In this document: positions 1-8,120 of the stretch, piece by piece
Layout: every line of letters begins with the position of its first letter
How positions within the stretch are numbered: position 1 is the stretch's first letter
Assembly: GCA_009774245.1 (NCBI GenBank)
Contig: VSNM01000063.1
Location: 1 to 32,231 of the forward strand
DNA: 32,231 nt
Direction: 5' to 3'
Origin: Lachnospiraceae bacterium
Lineage (GTDB): Bacteria > Bacillota > Clostridia > Lachnospirales > Lachnospiraceae
Notes under the pieces: generated by a model
What the model saw: the letters and a program-made list of their open reading frames with translations, nothing else
Database searches by the model: none
Told to the model about the DNA's origin: nothing
Made by a program: the position numbers and the translations under genes

Positions 1-511
1 TCGTTACTCGTCAACGTAAATGTTAAAACCAATCCACATTTGCTGGCAACATATATTTTACCCAGATCATAATAATAAAAATAATACAAATATGGCAGGA
101 TATCTCATAGACCACCTGCCATACCTAATAGCTTATACCAAATTAATATCACTCGAACTCAATCATTCATTCAGACACATTCATAAGATCGCATGCCGGA
201 ATTTTATTTCGCCTGTCTTTACCTGCGCTATCATGATCCTGCCAAACGGATCATCGCCGAGGATATCTTTTAGAGATCACAAACACGATCCAGGGCACAG
301 TTCATTGTACATGATACCAAATTTTTTATTTCAAGTTTATACATTTTTCCTAAAAAATACTAGAATTTCTATATCAAGGTTCCTGTTCACCCCATCCTGG
401 GAACAGGTAAAAATCATACAAAATGCATTAATTCCTTGATGGCGTGCGCTTTTATTTCGTTGACGAACGAGTAAACAGTTACTGATCAAGAAACTCACAA
501 AGGAGGATACT
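1..511. other. no supported gene; one small inverted repeat
   Basis: No reading frame here looks like a protein: the longest plus-strand frame (20-439) has irregular composition, no recognisable motif and no good ribosome site. A 9-bp inverted repeat pairs 91-99 with 115-123 around a 15-base loop, with no T-run after it. The last 20 bases hold the ribosome site of the NUDIX gene. Confidence 0.5.
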
Positions 512-976
512 ATGAAAAGATCCATCAGAAATTCTGCAAAGGCACTGGTCATCAAAGATAGCAGAATACTGGCTGTCAAGATCAAAGATAACAACGAGGA
601 ATGGTATATCCTGCCTGGCGGCGGACAGGAATCAGAGGAACTGCTGCCGGAAGCCGTCTGCCGGGAGGTTGCGGAGGAGACGGGCATCCAAGTGACCGCC
701 GACGAATTGGTCTTTGTGATCGAAGGCGTTCACGGAGAATCCTTTCACAGAGTCGATCTCGTATTTCTGTGCGGCTATCAGGGCGAATCCCCTGACGCGG
801 TGTCCCACAGGGATCAAAATCAGGCAGGATTTGACTGGCTCGATATCCAAACCCTCAACCAATCCAAACTCTATCCGTCAAAACTGCGCAGGCAGATCAT
901 GAATCTGTACGAAGGGAAACCTTATAAAGTATATCTTGGAAATGAGGAGGCAGGTGATCCGGAATGTTTCGAGTAG
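512..976 (+). CDS. NUDIX hydrolase
   Basis: A 154-residue cytoplasmic pyrophosphohydrolase of the NUDIX fold, acting on a nucleoside-diphosphate-linked or related substrate that cannot be named from sequence. The NUDIX box is clear at about residues 37-59: GGG at the start, then the REVAEETG core carrying the metal-binding glutamates. The strand before it (EEWYILPGGG) is typical of the family, and the length is normal. The start has a very strong site, AAAGGAGG, about 6 bases before the ATG. The 3' end overlaps the following nucleotidyltransferase by 13 bases, so the two are probably co-translated. NUDIX plus nucleotidyltransferase pairs are common in Firmicutes accessory regions. Family certain, substrate unknown. 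Confidence 0.9.
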   Translation: MKRSIRNSAKALVIKDSRILAVKIKDNNEEWYILPGGGQESEELLPEAVCREVAEETGIQVTADELVFVIEGVHGESFHRVDLVFLCGYQGESPDAVSHRDQNQAGFDWLDIQTLNQSKLYPSKLRRQIMNLYEGKPYKVYLGNEEAGDPECFE

Positions 977-1427
977 ATGAATATATACAGCAATTGATCC
1001 TTTCGATGAAAAATGTATTTGGCGGCAGACTCCTGTACGTGGGACTGCAGGGCAGCTATCTGCGCGGGGAGGCGACAGAAAACAGCGATATCGATATCAT
1101 GGTGATCATCGAAAATCTCTCTGTACAGGATTTGGATTCGTATAAAAAAATCATCATGAAAATGGAACATTATGAAAAATCGTGCGGTTTTATATGCGGG
1201 ATAGAAGAATTTTCCAGGTGGAATCCGATGGAATTATGCCACATTTTACACAGCACAAAAGATTATTAACAGGCACTTTCTGCCTTACCAAGCAGGAATT
1301 GTTGTGTCTGCTTGATGAGACAGACCGGGAAATCATGGAATTGTCCATGCAGATCTGTTCAAACGGGACATATGATTTTGATCAGGCATTTGGGAAATTG
1401 TTCGCATGGTGTCAGAAGACGATGTAG
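964..1427 (+). pseudogene. nucleotidyltransferase-domain protein, frameshifted
   Basis: Small nucleotidyltransferase of the DNA polymerase beta superfamily. The catalytic signature is visible at about residues 29-45: GSYLRGEATENSDIDI, i.e. GS followed by DxD. The frame stops at 1269 after STKDY, but the next frame continues the family with LTGTF and an alpha-helical tail to 1427. Adding one base near 1264-1268 (GATTATTAAC) joins the two into about 154 residues, the expected size. So this is either a single-base loss in the genome or a base-calling error. It overlaps the NUDIX gene and has the ribosome site GAGGAGG upstream. Target unknown; an antibiotic- or toxin-type role cannot be read from the sequence. 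Confidence 0.75.
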
Positions 1428-1470
1428 CGACGGATCCTGTTGCGCATAGCTGACCGGTTTGATATACTGA

Positions 1471-1935
1471 AACCATAAGGAACTCATCATCAAGAAGAGA
1501 CGCGACGTCATCATCAAAAATGACATTGCCGATTTCTTTCTCGGAAATAATATCCTTGAGTACAAATCGCCGGGCGATGACGTGAATGCCGGAACTCTTT
1601 ACAAGGCGCTGTCATACGCATGCCTGTACAAGGCGGAGACAGGCGCTGCCGATATCTTTGATGCGGACACAACGGTTTCGATCGTCAGGGAAGAGAAGCC
1701 TGTAAAACTGCTGGCACAGCCTGGCGAAAAGAACTCCGTGACCAAAAAGAAAGCGGGGATCTACCGCATCGACGCACGGGAGCCTCTCGACAACTGCGCG
1801 GGTCTTGGCAGTGACGAGGACAGGCGGAATGCAGATTCCGTCGTCAACGTGGCATCGGCGAAGCTGTCGGATAATGCCGCGGAGATTGCAAAACACAAAA
1901 AGCTGCTCGCGGAAGCTGGCATCACAGAACAGTAA
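1471..1935 (+). pseudogene. remnant of a PD-(D/E)XK-type (Rpn/transposase-associated) protein
   Basis: The frame opens just after a stop at 1468 and reads a stretch typical of a lachnospiral family: KKRRDVIIKNDIADFF, then LEYKSPGDD, then YKALSYACLYKAETG. The E-x-K in LEYKSP (about 1557-1571) is the second half of a PD-(D/E)XK nuclease motif. There is no start codon with a ribosome site. The C-terminal part from about 1735 is short and ends in a lysine-rich helix with a stop at 1935. It is judged a truncated gene. The ATG at 1582 lies inside the domain and is unlikely to be a true start. Family placement is from memory of the motif, not from a search. Confidence 0.5.
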
Positions 1936-1938
1936 ACA

Positions 1939-1972
1939 ATCGAGTAGGGAAGATGAATCTTCTCTACTCGAT
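1939..1972 (+). terminator. strong hairpin terminator
   Basis: A 16-bp stem (1939-1954 with 1957-1972) with a 2-base central spacer and one G-T pair starts 3 bases after the stop at 1935. An imperfect T-rich stretch follows. It probably ends plus-strand transcription; it could also serve the minus-strand gene ending at 2009. Confidence 0.65.
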
Positions 1973-2008
1973 CACAAATTTTATGCCACCACTGTCCACA
2001 GTCAATAT

Positions 2009-2428
2009 TTAAGCCATCTCAAAACTCTCTGACTTTAGATCACAGTAATGTCTGCCCCTGACTGCTGTGAATCTCAGCACACAGTAATCGGGATCGGTGA
2101 CGCCCTGTCTGTAGTACATCGTATCGCCGACACACCAGATTTCGCGCTTGACCGCCTCGTCCTGCAGGACTTCCATTGTCCCGACCAGCATGATCCCCTC
2201 ATACTTGAAGCGCCCTTTATGATAAAAATATAGGCTCGCTTTCGGATTTTTCAGAAACTGCTGTGTGCGCATGGACGAGGTGTTTGTCGAGAAATAAAAT
2301 GAATTTCCCTCAATCTTGCGCGGCACAAACATCGCTTTCATATTTGGAAACCCTTCCTCGTCGACAGACGCTACAAAAGCAACTTTTTGTTTGCTGATAA
2401 ATTCAAGGATCTGTTCTCTTGTCTTCAT
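2009..2428 (-). CDS. pyridoxamine 5'-phosphate oxidase-like flavin protein
   Basis: A 139-residue single-domain protein of the PNPOx-like split-barrel fold, which binds FMN or a related flavin. The N-terminus KTREQILEFISKQKVAFVASV, followed by EGFPNMKAMF, is typical of the general-stress and PNPOx-like branch in Firmicutes. So are YFSTNTSSMRTQQFLKNPKASLYF and the later EGIMLVGTMEVLQD. It is not biosynthetic pdxH, which is longer and has a distinct C-terminal PLP site. The frame extends to a TTG at 2440, but the only Shine-Dalgarno (GGAGG at 2442-2446) lies 1 base from that TTG and 13 bases from the ATG at 2428, so 2428 was chosen with reserve. It appears to be a single-gene unit. Confidence 0.8.
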   Translation of the reverse strand: MKTREQILEFISKQKVAFVASVDEEGFPNMKAMFVPRKIEGNSFYFSTNTSSMRTQQFLKNPKASLYFYHKGRFKYEGIMLVGTMEVLQDEAVKREIWCVGDTMYYRQGVTDPDYCVLRFTAVRGRHYCDLKSESFEMA

Positions 2429-2440
2429 TCGAATACTCAA

Positions 2441-2856
2441 ACCTCCGTTCCAAAGTATAACCGCTCGGAATACCAGACTACGTGGCAGACTTTTCCTAAT
2501 TTACGTGGATATCCACTGCCTCAACACACTTTTATTTGTAACAATTCCCGTATAAAACGCCCAAATAATTCTATATAGAATCATTTAAAATATATCACAA
2601 TACCGTACAGGTGTCAATGAAAAACCTGCGATTCCTGCATTGCTCCGTAACAGTTCCCGCGTCCCTCTCCTGCACCGGAGAAACTGCTGGAAAATTTGAG
2701 GGGCGAATTGGAATTTCTGTGCTATCTGCAGGACAAACAATACCCTGCCGTGATACCGGTTGCGTCTGCTTCGGTAGCGACCGCATCCTTTTTGCATATA
2801 GGCAGGCTCTCGCCAGGGCACAGCAGCCTTCATGCAAATCCGGTATGGGGCTGCTG
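2441..2856. other. intergenic region, possible decayed gene fragment
   Basis: No gene can be supported. On the plus strand from about 2664 to 2899 one frame reads PEKLLENLRGELEFLCYLQDK and then degenerates, which could be the remnant of an unknown protein. It has no start site, and its far end runs into the coding region of the minus-strand HD gene. Confidence 0.3.
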
Positions 2857-3441
2857 CTACTTCAAGTTCCCTTTTTTTATGTTATCCTTTAGGATCTGAT
2901 CTGTCACCTCATACAGTTTCTCCGATCCCAGCTTCGTTTTTCCCTGTCTGTGATATACCTGGCTGGCAGTCACATTGTGCGCCCGCCAGTCCCCGCCATC
3001 GTTGCTGTTGTTCAGCAGCAGCGGCTGGATATTGTCCATCGCGTGTGCAAATTTTGATTCCGCAGTCTCATATGCCTCAAACTCGTCAAACAATGCCACA
3101 AGCTCCGTCTTCTGCTCCTGCGGAAGGATCGAGAAGATGCGCTCCTTCGCGGCATCCTCCCTGGCTTTTTGTGTCTGCAGCCCTTCCGCGTCATATGCGT
3201 ACGTATCGCCCGCGTCGATCTCAACAATGTCGTGGATCAGGCACATCAGCATTACTTTCGCGATGTCCACCTCCTCATTGGCATATTCCCGCAGCAGATA
3301 CGCCAGGACCGCCATATGCCAGGAATGCTCGGCATCATTTTCATTTCTGCCGTTATTCGACAGATGTGTTTGCCGGAATACATTCTTCACCTTGTCGATT
3401 TCCAGGGCAAACGCCAGTTGCTTTTCCATACGCTCATCCAT
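2857..3441 (-). CDS. HD-domain phosphohydrolase (YfbR-like)
   Basis: A 194-residue HD-superfamily metal-dependent phosphohydrolase, probably a 5'-deoxynucleotidase or similar nucleotide phosphatase in the cytosol. Motifs in order: RNENDAEHSWHMA (first histidine ligand), then LMCLIHDIVEIDAGD (the HD pair, about residues 68-82), and a downstream conserved aspartate near FAHAMDNIQPLL. Length and order fit the HD_3/YfbR group. A GTG at 3444 precedes the ATG at 3441; GGAGG sits about 8 bases before the ATG, so 3441 is preferred. A good promoter lies at 3493-3521, separating it from the ABC operon upstream. Exact substrate not determinable. Confidence 0.85.
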   Translation of the reverse strand: MDERMEKQLAFALEIDKVKNVFRQTHLSNNGRNENDAEHSWHMAVLAYLLREYANEEVDIAKVMLMCLIHDIVEIDAGDTYAYDAEGLQTQKAREDAAKERIFSILPQEQKTELVALFDEFEAYETAESKFAHAMDNIQPLLLNNSNDGGDWRAHNVTASQVYHRQGKTKLGSEKLYEVTDQILKDNIKKGNLK

Positions 3442-3492
3442 CACAGTCCCTCCACGTTCGTTTCTCTATATTTTTCTGTGTCAGCTGTATCT

Positions 3493-3521
3493 ATTCTACC
3501 ACAGGATCCGCCCGGTGTCAT
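3493..3521 (-). promoter_or_regulatory. sigma-A promoter for the HD gene
   Basis: On the minus strand ATGACA (3516-3521) and TAGAAT (3493-3498) are spaced by exactly 17 bases, each one mismatch from consensus. The -35 overlaps the stop codon of the upstream permease gene. Confidence 0.6.
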
Positions 3522-5578
3522 TTTTTCCTTCCCTTTTCCGCTGCGCCCTTCCACAGCATGACCGCGCCGATCCCCGCCAGCACTGTCCCGCCTCCGAGGA
3601 GGAGCAGACCGTCCGCCAGCGAAAACGTGCTTTTATAAAATACCGGAAACACCTTCCCGATCTGCTCCGGGCAGAAGCTGATCACCACGCTGAGCGCGTT
3701 GTTCATAAAGTGCATCAGCATCGCCGGATAGATGCTGCCGGTCTGCCAGACCACGATGCACAGAACCAGCCCCATCAGCCCCGTCGGGAGAAACTTCACC
3801 AGACTCATGTGAAAACAGCCAAAGAGCACCGCCGTGACGGCACATGCCGCGGTAACGCGGTGTCCCGCTTTCACAGCGTGGAACACCACCCCGCGGAACA
3901 GCAGTTCCTCACAGACTGCCGGCGCGAGTGCGATCACAAAGAGCGCTGCCGCCACGTTGTCGCCCATGATCCCCGCAAAAGCCGTCTCCATATTTTCGGC
4001 GCTGTCCGGAAACAGGCGGATCATGCCCGCCGCGATCACCAGATTGACCAGGAACATGCCCGCTCCCAGCAACGCGCTGCCCAGAAATCCCTGCGCACCA
4101 GCACCTGAAAAACCGTACGTCTCCCGAATATCCCTCCTGGTGTAGAGCACAACAAACAGCGGCACTGCCAGCAGGATCATCTGTGTCGCAAACAGCCCCG
4201 CCAGACCGTACTTTATCTGCAGGAAACTCCCCGCGTACATCAACAGCAGCAGCGAGACCGCCATCACAAACATGGCGTCAGACACTGTTGGAACCCCGCC
4301 CCCGGTCATGTTCTCCCGCTTTTCAAAGAGCTGCAGGCCGCCTTTTTGATCTGAGAACAGGATCGACTCGCTGTCGTAGATCCTGCTCAGAAACAGGATC
4401 GCCAGAACCGCATACGCCACATTGCTGAGCAGAACGACTGCAGTCATCGCGTAATCGATCTTAAAGACCATCATATTCCTGATCAGCAGGCAGATATTCG
4501 CCACAGGCAGCATCGCGATCCCCTGCGTGAGTTCCAGATTCGGGATAAACCCGACATAGCCTGTGAACATCATCACCAGCATGAGCGGCGTTATATAGTT
4601 GTTCGCTTCCTTGTAGCTTTTGGCAAAAGCCGTCGTGCACATCGTCACCGCGCTGACAAACAGGGAGAACGCAAACACCGCCAGTATGCACACCAGGATC
4701 GCCGGTATGAATTTCGCGATATCGATGTCTGCCATCTCCGTCTGCAGATCCATGATCTGGTACATGTAAACGGCGATGCCTCCCATCGACAGCATGTTCA
4801 GGAGCGCGGAGACCATGCCGATCACCGCCACAGTCAGAAACTTCGCCGTGATCAGATCCCGGTTCCTGACCGGCAGCGTCAGAACCGTCTCGAGCGTCCC
4901 CCGCTCCCGCTCTCCTGCAGTCGTATCGATCGCGGGGTACATGGTCCCCATCAGCAGGCTGACGACCAGCATAAGGGGCAGGACCGAACCGATGATGCTC
5001 CCCAGAGACTGCTCGCTGCTGGCAGTATTTTTTCTTTCATATGATATCGGTTCCAGGATCTCGTCCGCGCTGAGCCCTTCCTCTGCGATCCGCTGTCTTG
5101 TCAGATCCTCCCGGAAATCATCGAGTACCTCCGTCACAAGATCTGCCGCATAGGAAGAGTTCGTCACTGAGGAGAGATAGTACACATCGTACCGCGTCCT
5201 TCCGCCGGAATCGCATGCGGAGACATACGCATCGATCTCCTCCTTCTCCAGTGCGGTCTCCCATGCACGCTCTCCGCCCCCGATCGCAGCGGCGTCGACG
5301 ACCGTGATCCGATATGCCGTCCCGTCTTCCCCCGGATCCTGTTCTCCCGCCCGCACCAGCCGGTCATAAAAGGCGCCCTCGTCGTCCATCTCCACAGCGA
5401 TCCGGTACTCCTGTTCCTTCATGCTGGAGTTGACAAAAGCCATCACCTGCATGGCGCCGATAAGAACAATGGGATATAGCAGCACAGGCACGATCAGCAT
5501 CATAATGACTGTCTTCTTGTCCCGGAAAACATCCAGCATCTCTTTCTTTAGCAAGGTTCTTATGATCTTAGTGTCCAT
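3518..5578 (-). CDS. ABC-2 permease fused to a CPBP intramembrane protease
   Basis: A 686-residue membrane protein with two parts. Residues 1-400 are an ABC-2/NatB-type permease: a short cytoplasmic start (LLKKEMLDVFRDKKT), one membrane helix, a large extracellular loop of about 150 residues, then the ERERGTLETVLTLP amphipathic motif and five to six helices. From about residue 430 there are more helices and a CPBP (Abi) domain with EELLFRG (EExxxR), FGCFHMS and MLMHFMNN, which together supply the catalytic glutamates and histidines of this glutamic intramembrane protease family. The start overlaps the ATPase stop by 11 bases, so it is translationally coupled. The likely role is export of a small molecule or ion, or a membrane-stress response. 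CPBP proteins can also process peptides, but nothing here names a substrate. Confidence 0.85.
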   Translation of the reverse strand: MDTKIIRTLLKKEMLDVFRDKKTVIMMLIVPVLLYPIVLIGAMQVMAFVNSSMKEQEYRIAVEMDDEGAFYDRLVRAGEQDPGEDGTAYRITVVDAAAIGGGERAWETALEKEEIDAYVSACDSGGRTRYDVYYLSSVTNSSYAADLVTEVLDDFREDLTRQRIAEEGLSADEILEPISYERKNTASSEQSLGSIIGSVLPLMLVVSLLMGTMYPAIDTTAGERERGTLETVLTLPVRNRDLITAKFLTVAVIGMVSALLNMLSMGGIAVYMYQIMDLQTEMADIDIAKFIPAILVCILAVFAFSLFVSAVTMCTTAFAKSYKEANNYITPLMLVMMFTGYVGFIPNLELTQGIAMLPVANICLLIRNMMVFKIDYAMTAVVLLSNVAYAVLAILFLSRIYDSESILFSDQKGGLQLFEKRENMTGGGVPTVSDAMFVMAVSLLLLMYAGSFLQIKYGLAGLFATQMILLAVPLFVVLYTRRDIRETYGFSGAGAQGFLGSALLGAGMFLVNLVIAAGMIRLFPDSAENMETAFAGIMGDNVAAALFVIALAPAVCEELLFRGVVFHAVKAGHRVTAACAVTAVLFGCFHMSLVKFLPTGLMGLVLCIVVWQTGSIYPAMLMHFMNNALSVVISFCPEQIGKVFPVFYKSTFSLADGLLLLGGGTVLAGIGAVMLWKGAAEKGRKK

Positions 5579-6328
5579 CCGGCATTCCCTCCATATTGAT
5601 CAGCTCTGCGAAGACATCCCGCAGGCTTTCTTTTCCCATCTGTGCCTTCAGATCGCCGGGCGTTCCCTCCCGGATGATCCTTCCCTGGTGGATCATCACG
5701 ATCCTGTCACACAAATACTCCGCCTCCTCCATGTAATGCGTGGAGTACAGGACTGTCTTTCCCCGCTCCCGCTCCCTTTTCATAAAATCGATGATGGACG
5801 CGCTGCTGATGATATCAAGCCCCAGCGTCGGCTCGTCAAAGATGTAGACCTTTGGATCAGGCACCTCGCGATCGAGGCGCGCTGCGTCTGTCCCGTTGAG
5901 AGCTTTTCGATCCGGTTATCCAGAAAGGAATCCATGGAAAGGATCTCGCTGATCTTCACGATCCTTTTGGCGGTGTCACCCTCCGACAGCCCGTAGAGCA
6001 CGCCCAGCATCTGCAGCAGCTCCCTGGCGGAGAGCCTCCCGTAGAGTTTGGTGTTGTTGGAGAGATAGCCGATATGCCTTTTCACCTCCACGGCATCCGA
6101 TATCTCCGTCTGCCCGATCCGGATGCTGACCGTGCCGCTGGTGGGTTTCATCAGCCTGGACATCATGCGCAGCAGCGTGGTCTTTCCGGCACCGTTTGGT
6201 CCGAGGATCCCGACAATCTCACCCGCAGCCACCTGCAGCGATATGTCGTCCACCGCGTTGATCTCCCTCTTTTTATTTCGCTTCTCGTTCCTGGTAAATG
6301 TCTTTATTAAATGATCTGCTGTAATCAC
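5568..6328 (-). pseudogene. ABC transporter ATP-binding subunit (NatA-like), frameshifted
   Basis: ATPase partner of the downstream permease. The first frame has Walker A (GPNGAGKTT), the Q-loop region and a signature LSTGQTQR, which is a variant of LSGGQ. It loses the family after IARCLI. The next frame takes up at about 5864 with DPKVYIFDEPTLGLD (Walker B), STHYMEEAEYLCD (H-loop) and the normal C-terminus. The shift equals one missing base (mod 3). Since GATCCA sits at the break, a 7-base slip between two GATCCA copies would also fit the usual IHDPK sequence. Corrected length is about 253-255 residues, normal for NatA. The start is GTG at 6328, with AGGAGG 9 bases upstream. If the lesion is real, the transporter is dead. 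Confidence 0.8.
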
Positions 6329-6373
6329 TTTGTGCTACCTCCTGCAGAATTTGATATTGTGCGCCTTCTGATA

Positions 6374-6544
6374 TTATATGATCTGACAGACAGCATATCC
6401 CAGCAGAACTGCGCCTGATAAAATACAGCCCGCCGCAAGGATCCGCTTTCCCCGGTCCCGAAGCCAGAGACAGACACCATACACACTCAATACGGCACCG
6501 ATCCCGCCCTGAATAACCTGAATAACGTGGCTCATATTTTCCAT
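6374..6544 (-). CDS. 56-residue membrane peptide in the ABC operon
   Basis: A small gene with a good ribosome site (GAGGAAACTGAG just before the ATG). It encodes MENMSHVIQVIQ, then a hydrophobic helix (GGIGAVLSVYGVCLWL), a basic loop (RDRGKR) and a second helix (ILAAGCILSGAVLLGYAVC). It is therefore a two-helix integral membrane hairpin with a basic turn. It sits between the DUF6773-like gene and the ATPase gene on the same strand, with 47- and 45-base gaps. No family was recognised. The match of start, stop, ribosome site and hydrophobicity argues it is real; a role as an accessory transporter subunit is only a guess. Confidence 0.65.
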   Translation of the reverse strand: MENMSHVIQVIQGGIGAVLSVYGVCLWLRDRGKRILAAGCILSGAVLLGYAVCQII

Positions 6545-6591
6545 CTCAGTTTCCTCCCCATGCGCAGTTCCTTAAGTTTATGTTTTTATGC

Positions 6592-7077
6592 TCACTTTTT
6601 GTGTTCATCCGGCTGTTCCTCGTCCCCCTCTGCCTCGAGACGTGCCACCCTCTTCCGGTAGATCCAGAGCCCCAGTGACATGCACAGAAAACAGATGACC
6701 AGTATACACCCAAATACAATGCCGCCCACCTTCAAAGCCCGCCTGATATCGCCATACATGCGGTAAGCGGCAAAGACGCGGATCAGGCTGCCCACAACCG
6801 CCCCGATCAGGCTCACGTAGAAATTGGTCTTTAGAGACGGGCGCAATGTCCTGTCCCAGATCCCGTTCCTGATACTTGCCGTCACCAAATATACTGCAAG
6901 ACACATAAAGACGATCCATTCTCCCAGAAATACCTGTGCCCTCTCTATTCCATAGTACAATATCTGCCCGAACATCACCGCGAGCAGCCCCCAAAACGCC
7001 AGCCAGCACGCATTGTGCTCGATCTGCAGCATTTTCTGTTCCTGCATCTCATCCAGCCTGTTCTTCCATATTTTCAT
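6592..7077 (-). CDS. four-helix membrane protein (DUF6773-like)
   Basis: A 161-residue integral membrane protein: a cytoplasmic start (WKNRLDEMQEQKMLQIEHNA), four hydrophobic helices at about residues 25-45, 52-70, 86-105 and 118-140, and a charged tail (ARLEAEGDEEQPDEHKK). Proteins of this shape next to a small XRE regulator are common in clostridia; I associate them with DUF6773, from memory. Its ATG overlaps the regulator's TGA (ATGA), and GGAGGAAGCAC precedes the ATG, so the two are coupled. It probably works with the regulator or the downstream transporter. No catalytic motif is visible. Confidence 0.75.
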   Translation of the reverse strand: MKIWKNRLDEMQEQKMLQIEHNACWLAFWGLLAVMFGQILYYGIERAQVFLGEWIVFMCLAVYLVTASIRNGIWDRTLRPSLKTNFYVSLIGAVVGSLIRVFAAYRMYGDIRRALKVGGIVFGCILVICFLCMSLGLWIYRKRVARLEAEGDEEQPDEHKK

Positions 7078-7310
7078 GTGCTTCCTCCATTCCCCGTCTC
7101 ACTTGATTCCTGCTCTTCCTCCCAGAACAGATCATCCAGGCTCTTTCCGAGCACGCGGCATATCGCACGGCACAGCCGGATCGTCGGATTGTATTCCCCC
7201 TGTTCAATGGCATTCATCGTCTGCCTGGATATGCCGACCGCTTCCGCAAGCGCCTTCTGCGTCATGTCCTTCTCCGCCCGCGCCACCTTGATCGCTATAT
7301 TTCTCGCCAT
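7074..7310 (-). CDS. XRE-family helix-turn-helix regulator
   Basis: A 78-residue DNA-binding protein: one Cro/CI-type HTH spanning about residues 3-60 (KDMTQKALAEAVGISRQTMN, then IEQGEYNPTI and LCRAICRVLGKSLDDLFW), with a short acidic tail. It belongs to the compact YozG-like group that usually precedes a membrane protein. The frame could begin at 7328, but GGAGGTGGGCAG lies directly before the ATG at 7310, which fixes the start. It is first in a five-gene unit ending in the ABC permease and probably represses its own promoter at the direct repeats at 7337-7369. Confidence 0.9.
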   Translation of the reverse strand: MARNIAIKVARAEKDMTQKALAEAVGISRQTMNAIEQGEYNPTIRLCRAICRVLGKSLDDLFWEEEQESSETGNGGST

Positions 7311-7328
7311 CTGCCCACCTCCAAGCAC

Positions 7329-7369
7329 AGATTATCATATATTTTACTATATGTCAAATATATTTTACT
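7329..7369 (-). promoter_or_regulatory. promoter with a 21-bp-spaced direct repeat, likely operator
   Basis: On the minus strand TTGACA (7352-7357) lies 17 bases from TAATCT (7329-7334), the latter being a weak -10. An exact 12-base repeat, ATATATTTTACT on the plus strand, occurs at 7337-7348 and 7358-7369, two helical turns apart. The copies flank the -35 box. This fits a site for a dimeric XRE repressor controlling the operon it heads. Confidence 0.6.
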
Positions 7370-7478
7370 TATAGTAGGTATTGGCTCATAATTTTTTATA
7401 AAAATGTTTTGTGCATCCTGTGCCATAAAAGTATGTTATTCTGAAAATACAATAAAAATCTATATGAGGTGAAAACGT

Positions 7479-8032
7479 ATGAGATCACAGGAAAAATATC
7501 TGCAGGACTTAAAGCAATGGCTGCATGATACATCCGATTCGCCGTTGGAGGAGATGTCTGATTTTTTCACAAAACAGCTGGACGGTTATGAGGAGCATAT
7601 GTCTATTTGGGAAAAATCTTATCAGATGTTTGCGGAAGTCTTACCCTCTGACTGTCAAAAAATTTTAGACTTGGGATGCGGAACCGGTTTGGAATTGGAT
7701 CAAATATGGCAGAGGAAATCGGACATGGACGTGACAGGTGTCGATCTATGTCAAAGTATGCTGGATCAGCTGCTGAAAAAACATGCTGACAAGCACCTTA
7801 CCACAGTTTGCCAGGACTATTTCAGATACGATTTTGGAAATGAAAAATGGGACGCTGTAATCTCTTTTGAAAGTCTGCATCATTTTCTGCCGGCGCGCAA
7901 AAAGAAACTGTACCAGATCCACTGACCCTGGCGCATGAATGTGAATTGCTGCAAAATGCAGGGTTTGTGCTCGGAGAAATCCTGGATAATCCCGATGGCG
8001 CAACGATCATTGCTGCTGAAAAAAGAGTCTGA
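7479..8032 (+). pseudogene. class I SAM-dependent methyltransferase, internal deletion
   Basis: The first 145 residues are a good methyltransferase N-terminus: the SAM-binding ILDLGCGTGLELDQI, the acidic end of strand two (VTGVDLC), and FESLHHFL near motif IV. The frame then stops at 7925. The next frame starts abruptly at about 7919 with PLTLAHECELLQNAGF and ends GATIIAAEKRV at 8032, the usual C-terminus of this family. The section joining them, about 50 residues by family comparison, is missing and the frame is shifted. So both ends survive and the middle is lost. The start has GAGGTGAAAACGT before the ATG. The product is unlikely to be active. Confidence 0.75.
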
Positions 8033-8049
8033 TTCATGATCTGCACCGA

Positions 8050-8078
8050 TAGACGAATGGACCAAAACATGATATACT
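8050..8078 (+). promoter_or_regulatory. promoter of the paired nucleotidyltransferase genes
   Basis: TAGACG (8050-8055), a 17-base spacer and TATACT (8073-8078), with GAGGT before the ATG at 8121. The -10 is good and the -35 moderate. Confidence 0.5.
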
Positions 8079-8120
8079 TTCCTTATCTGATCCAGAAATC
8101 CAGCCGCCGCGAGGTACACC

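Noticed and set aside
20..439. 139-residue plus-strand frame at the left edge
   Set aside because: No family, unusual composition and no ribosome site; probably chance in AT-rich DNA.
2975..4108. 377-residue plus-strand frame across the HD and permease genes
   Set aside because: It crosses two well-supported minus-strand genes, is rich in Ser/Arg/His/Cys without motif, and has no ribosome site.
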